5,568 nt of DNA from Methanomassiliicoccaceae archaeon (GTDB lineage: Archaea > Thermoplasmatota > Thermoplasmata > Methanomassiliicoccales > Methanomethylophilaceae): positions 1 to 5,568 of the forward strand of contig WRNL01000101.1 of assembly GCA_009776625.1 (NCBI GenBank), given 5' to 3'. Both the position numbers and the translations under genes were made by a program. The notes under the pieces were generated by a model. The model did not search any database. It was given only the letters and a program-made list of their open reading frames with translations, and was not told where the DNA came from. Positions 1 to 5,480 of the stretch are shown here, piece after piece (position 1 is the first letter of the stretch; the number at the start of each line of letters is the position of its first letter).

Positions 1-836
1 GAGCCGGCGGCGCCCGCCGCAAGCCCCCTCGCGACCCGCTCCATCTGCGCGTCGTCAAGGGGGGCGGGGTAGTACAGCGGGGACGCACGCCCAATTATGC
101 CTATTATGCTCTCCGATGCCTTCCTGAGCTCCCCTGCGGCGTCCGAGCCGGGGAACATCTCCATCACCGTCCTCCCCGCCGCCTCCGCCTCCGCGAACAG
201 CCCGCTCCTCGGCACGCATGCGACCACAGGGAGGCCGACGGCGTCGGCGAACCTCTCCACCGCCTCGCGCTCGCCCTCGACGCCGCGGCGGTTGAGGATT
301 ATGCCCGCAACCCTTGGAACGCCCTTGTCGAAGTTCGTCATCCCCCTCAGTATGTTGTTGGCGGCGTACATGGACATGAACTCCCCGGAAGTGACGAGGT
401 AGACCCCGTCCGCGTACTCGTTCCTGAGGGGGACCGCGAAGCCGCCGCACACCACGTCCCCGAGGACGTCGTAGATCTTGACGTCGAAGTCCATGTCGTT
501 GAGCCCGAGCCTCTTCAGGGTCTCGAAGGTGCTCAGTATGCCCCTGCCCGCGCACCCGATGCCGGGCTCCGGCCCGCCCGCCTCAACGCACTTAACACCC
601 ATCGCTCCGTCGAGGACTATGTCCCCGAGCCGCCTTTCATGGGGCGGGGTGCAACGGATGTAGTTGAGCACTGGGGTCTGGGCCCTTCCGCCGACGAGCG
701 CCCTTGTGGAGTCGCGCTTCGGGTCGCACCCGATCTGGAGGACCTTCCTCCCCTTCTCCGCCAGGGAGTACGAGATGTTCGCCGATACGGTGGACTTGCC
801 TATCCCCCCCTTGCCGTATATCGCTATCTGTATCAT
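1..836 (-). CDS. Nitrogenase-like iron protein (NifH/CfbC/BchL family), C-terminus cut by window edge
   Basis: This is a P-loop iron-sulfur ATPase that, as a homodimer, couples ATP hydrolysis to one-electron transfer to a NifDK-, CfbD- or BchNB-like partner. I translated the minus strand from the ATG at 836-834, giving 278 codons that are still open at base 1. Visible motifs: Walker A GKGGIGKS (8-15); switch I region GCDPKRDS (36-43); VKCVEAGGPEPGIGCAGRG (81-99), whose Cys95 would be one [4Fe-4S] ligand; switch II YDVLGDVVCGGF (122-133), whose Cys130 would be the second; and SGEFMSMYAANN (150-161). Both cluster cysteines are present, so the protein should be redox-competent. DVLGD resembles NifH more than the DVPGD I associate with CfbC/BchL. 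CDPKRDS, where NifH has CDPKADS, and the divergent second half point to a nitrogenase-like paralogue rather than canonical NifH. In a methanogen, CfbC (coenzyme F430 synthesis) or a group IV NifH-like protein are the alternatives. The downstream partner gene lies outside the window. Family assignment is firm; the exact role is not. Confidence 0.9.
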   Translation of the reverse strand, partial: MIQIAIYGKGGIGKSTVSANISYSLAEKGRKVLQIGCDPKRDSTRALVGGRAQTPVLNYIRCTPPHERRLGDIVLDGAMGVKCVEAGGPEPGIGCAGRGILSTFETLKRLGLNDMDFDVKIYDVLGDVVCGGFAVPLRNEYADGVYLVTSGEFMSMYAANNILRGMTNFDKGVPRVAGIILNRRGVEGEREAVERFADAVGLPVVACVPRSGLFAEAEAAGRTVMEMFPGSDAAGELRKASESIIGIIGRASPLYYPAPLDDAQMERVARGLAAGAAG

Positions 837-912
837 GTGATGCCCCTTCGCCCGCCCCCTGGCGGCACCAGCCGTGTTGGATGTCCTATCCAGCTACAAA
901 TCCTTATTTTGT

Positions 913-919
913 TATATAT
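913..919 (-). promoter_or_regulatory. TATA box for the iron protein gene
   Basis: Read on the minus strand this is CATATATAAC, set in an AT-rich island, and it fits an archaeal TATA element. Initiation about 25 bases downstream would fall near 890, giving a leader of about 55 bases before the ATG at 836. A weak purine-rich GAAGGGG lies 6-12 bases before that ATG. The position is plausible, but this is motif evidence only. Confidence 0.5.
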
Positions 920-971
920 GCCTTTAGACCGCACGCCAGGAATCTGGGGGAGAACGTTGATGACGGGGAGT

Positions 972-998
972 ACCGGGCGCCCCGTCGGGACGCCCGGT
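972..998. repeat. GC-rich inverted repeat (hairpin)
   Basis: ACCGGGCG (972-979) and CGCCCGGT (991-998) are perfect 8-bp arms. Inside them CCC (981-983) can pair with GGG (987-989) over a 3-base loop after a single C/A mismatch. An alternative pairing is GACGGG (962-967) with CCCGTC (981-986). It sits upstream of both divergent promoters, so it is not obviously inside either transcript. No clear U-run follows on either strand, which argues against a simple terminator. Confidence 0.5.
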
Positions 999-1075
999 GT
1001 TGTAAGGGGTTTTGTGGACCGCACAGAGGAAGATTTGATATTGCACACGGCCCACATCATAAGCGATATTCCCTT

Positions 1076-1092
1076 ATGGATGTATCATCCAT
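1076..1092. promoter_or_regulatory. 17-bp palindrome, candidate operator
   Basis: ATGGATG-TAT-CATCCAT is a perfect inverted repeat with 7-bp arms and a 3-bp centre. It ends 16 bp before the TATA box at 1109. It overlaps a direct repeat, CCTTATG at 1072-1078 and again at 1093-1099, spaced exactly 21 bp, about two helical turns. The placement suits a dimeric activator or repressor upstream of an archaeal promoter. No regulator gene is visible in the window. Confidence 0.45.
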
Positions 1093-1108
1093 CCTTATGC
1101 TTTGATTG

Positions 1109-1116
1109 TATAAAAA
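1109..1116 (+). promoter_or_regulatory. Strong TATA box upstream of the structured region
   Basis: TATAAAAA is a near-ideal archaeal TATA element and the best one in the window. Initiation about 25 bases downstream would fall near 1136-1140, exactly where the hairpin-dense stretch begins. It is 220 bp from the ABC ATPase start, so it drives either a separate small RNA or a long-leader operon transcript. Confidence 0.6.
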
Positions 1117-1135
1117 GGCTCTCTATGCTTTTAGG

Positions 1136-1267
1136 GCGTATGAGGGGCTGTTCCCCCACGCTTGAACATGCCCTCTCGCTCCCGCCCCTGCGGGGCGGCG
1201 TCCGGGCGGCGGGAGAGAACCCCCCAGGATGCCGTCAGACAGAAAGGGGGGCGGGCGACCTGCCCCC
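1136..1267 (+). ncRNA. Candidate structured RNA or regulatory leader
   Basis: No known RNA family was recognised; the call rests on structure and position. Hairpin 1: GCG (1136-1138) with CGC (1159-1161), enclosing GGGG (1144-1147) with CCCC (1153-1156) over loop CTGTT. Hairpin 2 has two competing forms: CCGCCCC (1182-1188) with GGGGCGG (1192-1198), or CTCCCGCC (1179-1186) with GGCGGGAG (1208-1215). Hairpin 3 also competes: CCCCCC (1220-1225) with GGGGGG (1246-1251), or GGGGGC (1247-1252) with GCCCCC (1262-1267). It begins where a transcript from the TATA box at 1109 should start. No U-run marks a 3' end before the ABC gene, so a 5' leader of that operon is at least as likely as a free RNA. 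High GC alone favours chance pairing, which lowers confidence. Confidence 0.33.
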
Positions 1268-1279
1268 AGCACCCCTACG

Positions 1280-1287
1280 TTTATAGA
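1280..1287 (+). promoter_or_regulatory. Possible second TATA box, proximal to the ABC operon
   Basis: TTTATAGA lies in a short AT-rich patch right after the hairpin-dense stretch. Initiation about 25 bases downstream, near 1309, would give a short leader of about 27 bases that carries the ribosome-binding site at 1326. It is weaker than the box at 1109. If it is used, the structured stretch would be a separate transcript. Confidence 0.35.
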
Positions 1288-1325
1288 CTAGTTAGCGGTT
1301 ATTGTGATTGGACGTATATTCCAAC

Positions 1326-1332
1326 AGGTGAT
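1326..1332 (+). promoter_or_regulatory. Ribosome-binding site fixing a TTG start
   Basis: AGGTGAT is a perfect complement to the usual archaeal 16S 3' end (AUCACCU). It ends 3 bases before the TTG at 1336. A TGA at 1333-1335, in frame and directly before that TTG, rules out any earlier start, so together they decide the initiation codon. Confidence 0.75.
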
Positions 1333-1335
1333 TGA

Positions 1336-2199
1336 TTGGAGGAGATAATTTCTGTCAAAGGGCTGTCCAAGTCGTTCGCTAAGAAGACCGCTGTGGACAA
1401 CATCGACCTGAGCATAATGAAAGGGGAGGTGTTCGGTTTCCTTGGGCCAAACGGCGCCGGCAAGACCACCACCATAAGGCTGATAACCACCCTTCTGAAC
1501 AAGGATTCCGGATCCGTGCTCATAAACGGGCACGACATAGACAAGAACCCTATCAAGGCTAAGACGAGCATCGGGGTGATACAGCAGCACATAAGCCTCG
1601 ACAACGACCTGACGGTCCTCGAGAACATGATCTGCCACGCTAAGTACCACAAGATCCCGAAGAAGGCCGCCATGGAGAAGATAGAGAAGCTGATCGACTA
1701 CCTGGACATCGAGGAGTACCGCAACTACAAGATAAACAGCCTGTCAGGCGGGTGGAAGAAGAGGGTGTCCATCGCTGGTGCCCTCATCCACGAGCCGCCG
1801 ATACTGTTCCTCGACGAGCCCACGGTTGGCCTGGACATCGGGGGGAGGAGGACGATTTGGGATATAGTGAAGCAGCTCAACGCCGACGGGACCACGATAT
1901 TCCTCACCACCCACTACATAGAGGAGGCGGAGGTCCTGTGCGACAGGGTCTCCTTCATCAACCGCGGCAAGATCGTCGAGACGGACACCCCGGAGAACCT
2001 CTGCATAAAGGTGGGGTCGACGGCGGTCGAGGCGTTCGACGGGCACAGGAAGACCGACTACTCCTACTTCGACAACAGGGACGAGGCCAACGCCTACGCC
2101 GGCACCCTCGGATCGGAGTACACGGTGACCATAAGGAGCACGAACCTCGAGGACTGTTTCGTGAAGATGACCGGCGATTCGGTGGGTGACCAGAAATGA
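1336..2199 (+). CDS. ABC-2 type exporter, ATP-binding subunit (DrrA/NodI-like)
   Basis: This is the cytoplasmic nucleotide-binding subunit that powers the membrane protein encoded next. It has 287 residues from a TTG start, within the usual length for DrrA-type subunits. Motifs in order: Walker A GPNGAGKTT (37-45); Q-loop around Gln84; signature LSGGW (136-140); Walker B ILFLDEP (156-162); D-loop GLD (165-167); switch histidine His193 in LTTHY. The C-terminal segment ends with LEDCFVKMTG (271-280), matching the DrrA-family pattern LEDVFLxLTG. All catalytic residues are present, so it should hydrolyse ATP. One oddity is tryptophan at signature position 140, where this group usually has Gln or Met. 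The stop overlaps the start of the permease gene (ATGA), so the two are translationally coupled. The substrate cannot be read from sequence; DrrAB-type systems export drugs, lipids or antibiotics. Confidence 0.95.
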   Translation: MEEIISVKGLSKSFAKKTAVDNIDLSIMKGEVFGFLGPNGAGKTTTIRLITTLLNKDSGSVLINGHDIDKNPIKAKTSIGVIQQHISLDNDLTVLENMICHAKYHKIPKKAAMEKIEKLIDYLDIEEYRNYKINSLSGGWKKRVSIAGALIHEPPILFLDEPTVGLDIGGRRTIWDIVKQLNADGTTIFLTTHYIEEAEVLCDRVSFINRGKIVETDTPENLCIKVGSTAVEAFDGHRKTDYSYFDNRDEANAYAGTLGSEYTVTIRSTNLEDCFVKMTGDSVGDQK

Positions 2200-2990
2200 T
2201 AGACAACATAAGGGAGATATGCAACGTGGCGTGGGCCGACGTGCGCTTCATGAGGCACACGTGGGTGAACGTCCTCATCATGAGCATGATGAGCCCGCTC
2301 CTCTACCTGCTGGCCTTCGGCTACGGGGTGGGGCAGTTCGTGGCCGACATGTACATCCCGGAGTACGACATGACCGTGTCCTACGTCACGTTCATAATAC
2401 CGGGGATAGTGGCGCTGACTGCCCTGTCGGCGTCCTTCTCGTCGGTGTCAACCAGGATGAACGTGCAGAGGCTGTACTACCGGAACTTCGACGAGATGAT
2501 GCTCTGCCCGCTCAGGTTCTCCTCCATCGCCATAGGCAAGGCGATGCTGGGCATAATACGCGGCCTCCTGAGCTGCATGATAATCTTCGTCCTCGGCTTC
2601 GCGTTCACATACGCCACCTCCACGCCGCTCCAGTTCAACATCGAGTTCGTGCTCACCCTGCTGGTGTCCTGCTTCGCGTTCTCCATGCTCGGCGAGACCG
2701 CCGCGTTCCTGGCGAAGTCGCACGCGAGCATGGCGACGTTCAGCTCCCTGGTGATCCTGCCTATGACGTTCCTGTGCGGCACGTTCTTCGTGATATCGCT
2801 GATGCCGCAGTGGTTCCAGGCCATATTGTATGTGCTGCCCCTGACGTACTCGAGCTCCCTCATGAGGGAATCCATGATCCCCGGCGTGGAGTTCACGGCG
2901 ATGTCGTGGGTGTTCCTGCTGGTGCTCGTTGTGATGGGTATCGCGCTGCTGCTGTTCAACATATACCTCATGAGGGCCAGGAGGATATGA
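2196..2990 (+). CDS. ABC-2 type exporter, membrane subunit (DrrB/NodJ-like permease)
   Basis: This 264-residue integral membrane protein is the partner of the preceding ATPase; the working transporter should contain two of each. Hydrophobic segments fit six helices, at roughly 24-44, 60-84, 116-139, 148-170, 181-202 and 235-258, the usual ABC-2 membrane domain layout. A short amphipathic N-terminus (about 1-22) precedes the first helix. PLRFSSIAIGKAMLGIIRG (105-123) and the late LPLTYSSSLMRE stretch (214-225) resemble conserved ABC-2 regions. There is no cleavable signal peptide. The ATG overlaps the ATPase stop by 4 bases, and GGGTGA a few bases upstream can serve as ribosome-binding site. 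The C-terminus ends in a basic MRARRI tail, expected to be cytoplasmic. The family is clear; the substrate is unknown. Confidence 0.93.
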   Translation: MIDNIREICNVAWADVRFMRHTWVNVLIMSMMSPLLYLLAFGYGVGQFVADMYIPEYDMTVSYVTFIIPGIVALTALSASFSSVSTRMNVQRLYYRNFDEMMLCPLRFSSIAIGKAMLGIIRGLLSCMIIFVLGFAFTYATSTPLQFNIEFVLTLLVSCFAFSMLGETAAFLAKSHASMATFSSLVILPMTFLCGTFFVISLMPQWFQAILYVLPLTYSSSLMRESMIPGVEFTAMSWVFLLVLVVMGIALLLFNIYLMRARRI

Positions 2991-3019
2991 GGGGGGGCAG
3001 GGTCAAACGCCTTAGAAAC

Positions 3020-3037
3020 TTTTTCAGCCTTTTATTC
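3020..3037 (+). terminator. Oligo-T terminator after the ABC operon
   Basis: TTTTT (3020-3024) and TTTTATT (3030-3036) lie about 30-45 bases past the permease stop, in an abrupt shift from GC-rich coding sequence to AT-rich sequence. Archaeal RNA polymerase commonly terminates at such U-runs without a hairpin. Separation from the next gene is also supported by that gene having its own TATA-like box. Confidence 0.5.
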
Positions 3038-3050
3038 CAACGAAGAAAAA

Positions 3051-3138
3051 ACATTGCTGATTGCAACAACAAAATATTGCCGATTGCAACAACAAAATAT
3101 TGTCGATTGCAATAACAAAACATTGCCGATTGCAACAA
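3051..3138. repeat. Four tandem 23-bp repeats upstream of the DUF4143 ATPase
   Basis: Copies start at 3051, 3074, 3097 and 3120; the last is truncated after about 19 bases. The shared core is ATTGYYGATTGCAA, followed by an A-rich spacer (YAACAAA). The palindrome TTGCAA recurs at exactly 23-bp steps: 3061, 3084, 3107 and 3130. Within each copy TTGC (TTGT in copy 3) can also pair with GCAA over 5 bases. Differences are nearly all C/T transitions. The array ends 3-6 bp before a TATA-like box, the position of an operator. The units are head to tail with no unique spacers, so this is not a CRISPR. The unit is not a multiple of three, which argues against a protein repeat. Confidence 0.9.
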
Positions 3139-3140
3139 TG

Positions 3141-3147
3141 ATAAATA
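3141..3147 (+). promoter_or_regulatory. TATA-like box for the DUF4143 ATPase
   Basis: ATAAATA directly follows the repeat array. Initiation about 25 bases downstream falls near 3170, at or just before the ATG at 3171, so the mRNA may be leaderless or nearly so. This also means the TTG and ATG codons inside the repeats would lie upstream of the transcript. Confidence 0.45.
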
Positions 3148-3170
3148 CCTGGATGATAATGTCAATGACT

Positions 3171-4433
3171 ATGAAAGAATACAGGCCCAGGATAGCAGAC
3201 CGAGAGCTGGAGATCATGCTGAAATCCTTCGGAGCCGTTTCTATCGTCGGGCCGAAATGGTGCGGTAAGACCACCACTGCGGAACAAGTCGCGAAGAGCG
3301 CCGCCTACATGCAGGACCCTGACAAGAAAAAAGACTACAAACTGATGATGGACGTAAGGCCCTCCATGATTCTAGAGGGGGAAAGACCGCGGCTCATCGA
3401 CGAATGGCAGGAAGAGCCGAGTATTTGGGACGCTGTAAGGTTCAGCGTGGACAAACAGTCCGAGGAGGGCATGTACATCCTGACAGGGTCTGTCACGATA
3501 GACGAGTCCAAGATCATGCATTCAGGTGCAGGGAGGATAGGCCGGATGCGGATGTCCACGATGAGCCTTTCTGAGTCGGGGGATTCCACAGGGGAAGTCT
3601 CCCTGTCCAAAATGCTCTCTGGAGATGAAGTGTCGGGCATCTCTCATCACTCTTTGGATGACGTTGCCGCGCTTGTCGTCAGGGGGGGATGGCCGAAAAC
3701 TGTCGGCAAGGAGCCCATGGTCGCATACAGGCACATAAGAGACTATTGTGAGACCATACTCCGATCAGAAGTGAAGACTGCCGACGGGGTGAGCCGGGAC
3801 AGCGAGCGGATGCGCTGGGTGCTCAAATCGATATCGAGGAACATATCGACGCCCGCTCCGGACACGACAATCATAGCCGATATTGAGAAAAAAGACAGGG
3901 GCTCCCTCCACATAAACACGCTGAGGGCATACGAAAAAGCCCTGAGCGAGATCCATGTCATAGACGACCTGACCGCATGGACGCCGAAACTGCGCTCGAG
4001 GGCGACGATCAAGATGAGCGACACGAGGCACCTCGCCGACCCCGCCATCGCGGCGTATTTCCTGGGCGCGTCGGCAGGGGACCTGACAGCCGATATGAAC
4101 ACGTTCGGGCTGCTTTTCGAATCCATGGTCATCAGGGACCTGAGGGCCTATACGCGCCCGCTCGGCGGCGAGGTCTTCCACTATCGCGACCGTGACGGGC
4201 TCGAGGCTGACGCAGTGGTCCATCTCCACAACGGGAAGTGGGGCGCCGTCGAGGTGAAACTCGGGGCGGGGATGATCGAAGATGCGGCGAGGAACCTGCT
4301 CAAGCTGAAGGACAAGGTGGAGTGCGAGACTATGGGCTCGCCGTCGTTCCTGGCGGTCGTCACCGCCACTCAGTACGCCTATACACGCAAGGACGGGGTC
4401 CATGTCGTGCCGATAGGATGCCTCAGGGACTGA
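3171..4433 (+). CDS. AAA_14/DUF4143 family ATPase
   Basis: This protein has an N-terminal AAA domain and a DUF4143 C-terminal domain, a family abundant in archaea and gut anaerobes whose cellular role is not established. I start it at MKEYRPRIADRE (420 residues), where family similarity begins. In-frame ATGs also occur at 3138, 3153, 3159 and 3165, and an open frame runs back to a TTG at 3054 through the repeats. Motifs: Walker A GPKWCGKTT (27-35); Walker B-like RLIDEWQEEP (74-83); sensor-like LTGS (104-107); arginine-rich HSGAGRIGRMRM (117-128), a candidate Arg finger; MSLSESGDSTGEVSL (131-145), typical of the family; and RGGWP (171-175). The C-terminal part carries a PD-(D/E)XK-like pattern, LEADAVV (344-350) and AVEVKLG (359-365), with Asp347, Glu361 and Lys363 in place. 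It appears complete. It is a single-gene unit with its own repeats and promoter, convergent with the next gene. Confidence 0.92.
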   Translation: MKEYRPRIADRELEIMLKSFGAVSIVGPKWCGKTTTAEQVAKSAAYMQDPDKKKDYKLMMDVRPSMILEGERPRLIDEWQEEPSIWDAVRFSVDKQSEEGMYILTGSVTIDESKIMHSGAGRIGRMRMSTMSLSESGDSTGEVSLSKMLSGDEVSGISHHSLDDVAALVVRGGWPKTVGKEPMVAYRHIRDYCETILRSEVKTADGVSRDSERMRWVLKSISRNISTPAPDTTIIADIEKKDRGSLHINTLRAYEKALSEIHVIDDLTAWTPKLRSRATIKMSDTRHLADPAIAAYFLGASAGDLTADMNTFGLLFESMVIRDLRAYTRPLGGEVFHYRDRDGLEADAVVHLHNGKWGAVEVKLGAGMIEDAARNLLKLKDKVECETMGSPSFLAVVTATQYAYTRKDGVHVVPIGCLRD

Positions 4434-4465
4434 TGGCGGTCGGATGCCTCTGCGCTCGACCCGAC

Positions 4466-4470
4466 AAAAA
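4466..4470 (-). terminator. Possible U-run terminator of the minus-strand gene
   Basis: Read on the minus strand this is a run of five T, 27-31 bases past the stop codon of the unassigned gene. It lies in the 63-bp gap between the two convergent genes. It is short and has no clear hairpin, so it is a weak call. Confidence 0.3.
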
Positions 4471-4496
4471 TCGAAACAGGAGGGGCGCACCCTGGC

Positions 4497-5480
4497 TTAC
4501 CCCGTCGGGGTTTCCAACAGCCTCTTCCTCATCGCGAAGAACGCCGAAAGCTCCTCGGGGATCACCGCCTCATACGCGCCGCCATAGCTCCCGGGCGTGT
4601 TCATGAGCCACCAGTACTCCAGGATCCAGTCGACACGGTCCGTCTCAGGGCGCGATATCAGCATATCGACCTCGGAGAGCCAGCCCCCAAATGTTTTTTC
4701 CGTGTAGGCGAGGGCGTCGGCGTCGCCGAGTATCCGGTCGCGTACCCGCGTCAGCAAGGCTTTCAGCTCGGCGACGTCCAGGGTCAGGAAGTAATCCTTG
4801 TCCATTACGCCGGCTATGTAGTCTTTCCAATGCAGGCGGTGACGTTCGGGCGCCTTGGCGTTGAACGCCGCGATGTTCCGTTCGTACTCGGGGAGCATTT
4901 CCTCACGCCCCGCCGCCAGGAACAGCGGGGGGTAGAATATGTAGTTCCATTCGCCGAAATCCTCGGCGGGCGTCAGGCAGGCGTCCTCCAGCAGACCGTC
5001 CATGTCCGCCTCGATACGGCGGATGACGGGAAGGAAGGCCTTTTCGATGAAGGCCCATGCAACCTCTACTTCATCCATGTCCAGGCCGCCGCCGGGCGCG
5101 AAGAGATCGTAGTTGTATGGGGACATCCCAGAACTCGACCGCTGCATGGACACGTACGCCGTCTCTTTCGTCTTCCTATCGTCGACGAAACAGCCGAAAT
5201 CCATCTCGACGTAACCCGTCTGCCTGTCGTCGGCCATCCAGTTGTAATGGCTGCTGCTCATCTCGATCTTGTAAACGAACCTGGGCGCGGTCATTTTGAG
5301 CGTCCCGTTTTTGCTGAGCCTGAACCCCATGTCCGCCAAGCGCCCACCGATCTCTTCGCACGCGGCCATGAATATCTCCCGAGGCCTGTCATAAACCTGC
5401 ATCGACTTCTCCCACCCATAGTGCATGTCCGTTCCAAGTCTTTTATTCTTTGCCCAGACTGACGCGATGTAATACTTCAC
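4497..5480 (-). CDS. Hypothetical protein of about 300-327 residues
   Basis: I do not recognise this protein. From the GTG at 5480-5478 it has 327 residues and appears soluble: no signal peptide, no membrane helix, rich in Trp, Tyr, Asp and Glu. The N-terminal third (about 33-115), with GGRLADMGFRLSKNGTLKM followed by alternating strands (RFVYKIEM, YVEMDFGCF), loosely recalls DUF4304-type proteins. The rest is mainly helical, with paired aromatics such as WNYIFYPPLF (178-187) and WILEYWWLM (285-293). An in-frame TGA near 5531 limits the 5' end. Later candidate starts are ATG 5426 (residue 19) and ATG 5402 (residue 27, MQVYDRPREIF), the latter preceded by GGTGGGAG. A TATA-like box near 5524 fits the GTG. 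Sustained GC-rich coding over almost 1 kb supports a real gene. It is convergent with the ATPase, and its function is unknown. Confidence 0.75.
   Translation of the reverse strand: MKYYIASVWAKNKRLGTDMHYGWEKSMQVYDRPREIFMAACEEIGGRLADMGFRLSKNGTLKMTAPRFVYKIEMSSSHYNWMADDRQTGYVEMDFGCFVDDRKTKETAYVSMQRSSSGMSPYNYDLFAPGGGLDMDEVEVAWAFIEKAFLPVIRRIEADMDGLLEDACLTPAEDFGEWNYIFYPPLFLAAGREEMLPEYERNIAAFNAKAPERHRLHWKDYIAGVMDKDYFLTLDVAELKALLTRVRDRILGDADALAYTEKTFGGWLSEVDMLISRPETDRVDWILEYWWLMNTPGSYGGAYEAVIPEELSAFFAMRKRLLETPTG

Larger units (their letters stand above)
837..1335. other. 500-bp divergent regulatory intergenic region
   Basis: This gap lies between the iron protein (minus) and the ABC operon (plus). 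I see no convincing protein gene in it. The frames open across it include the second half of an opposite-strand shadow of the iron protein, and they have no ribosome-binding site or recognisable protein. Composition alternates sharply: AT-rich promoter-like stretches (about 896-925 and 1030-1135) are separated by a GC-rich hairpin (972-998) and followed by a very GC-rich, hairpin-dense stretch (1136-1267). The individual elements are listed separately. Confidence 0.7.

Noticed and set aside
97..402. Plus-strand open frame inside the iron protein gene
   Set aside because: It is antisense to conserved NifH-family motifs and open only because of high GC.
1136..1275. Known RNA (tRNA, RNase P RNA, SRP RNA, common riboswitch)
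   Set aside because: No cloverleaf or T-loop, no RNase P GAGGAAAGUC core, no SRP domain IV motif, and no riboswitch consensus that I recognise; kept only as an unassigned structured candidate.
639..1286. Long plus-strand open frame through the end of the iron protein and the intergenic region
   Set aside because: Its first third is the opposite-strand shadow of the iron protein. The remainder crosses promoter and hairpin sequence, with no ribosome-binding site and a low-complexity translation.
1313..1319. GTATATT as the TATA box of the ABC operon
   Set aside because: Initiation about 25 bases later would fall at or beyond the TTG start and would lose the well-placed ribosome-binding site at 1326.
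3051..3138. CRISPR array
   Set aside because: The 23-bp units are directly abutting with no unique spacers, and no cas genes are present.
3032..3277. Minus-strand open frames across the repeat array
   Set aside because: They exist only because the repeat lacks stops on the minus strand; the translations are repetitive and run antisense into the ATPase.
3765..4490. Long minus-strand open frame opposite the ATPase
   Set aside because: It is antisense to conserved DUF4143 sequence, Arg/Pro/His-rich and without family features: a GC-driven shadow.
4830..5462. Plus-strand open frame opposite the hypothetical gene
   Set aside because: The minus-strand frame is longer, spans this one fully, has plausible composition and promoter, and continues to a stop in the convergent gap.
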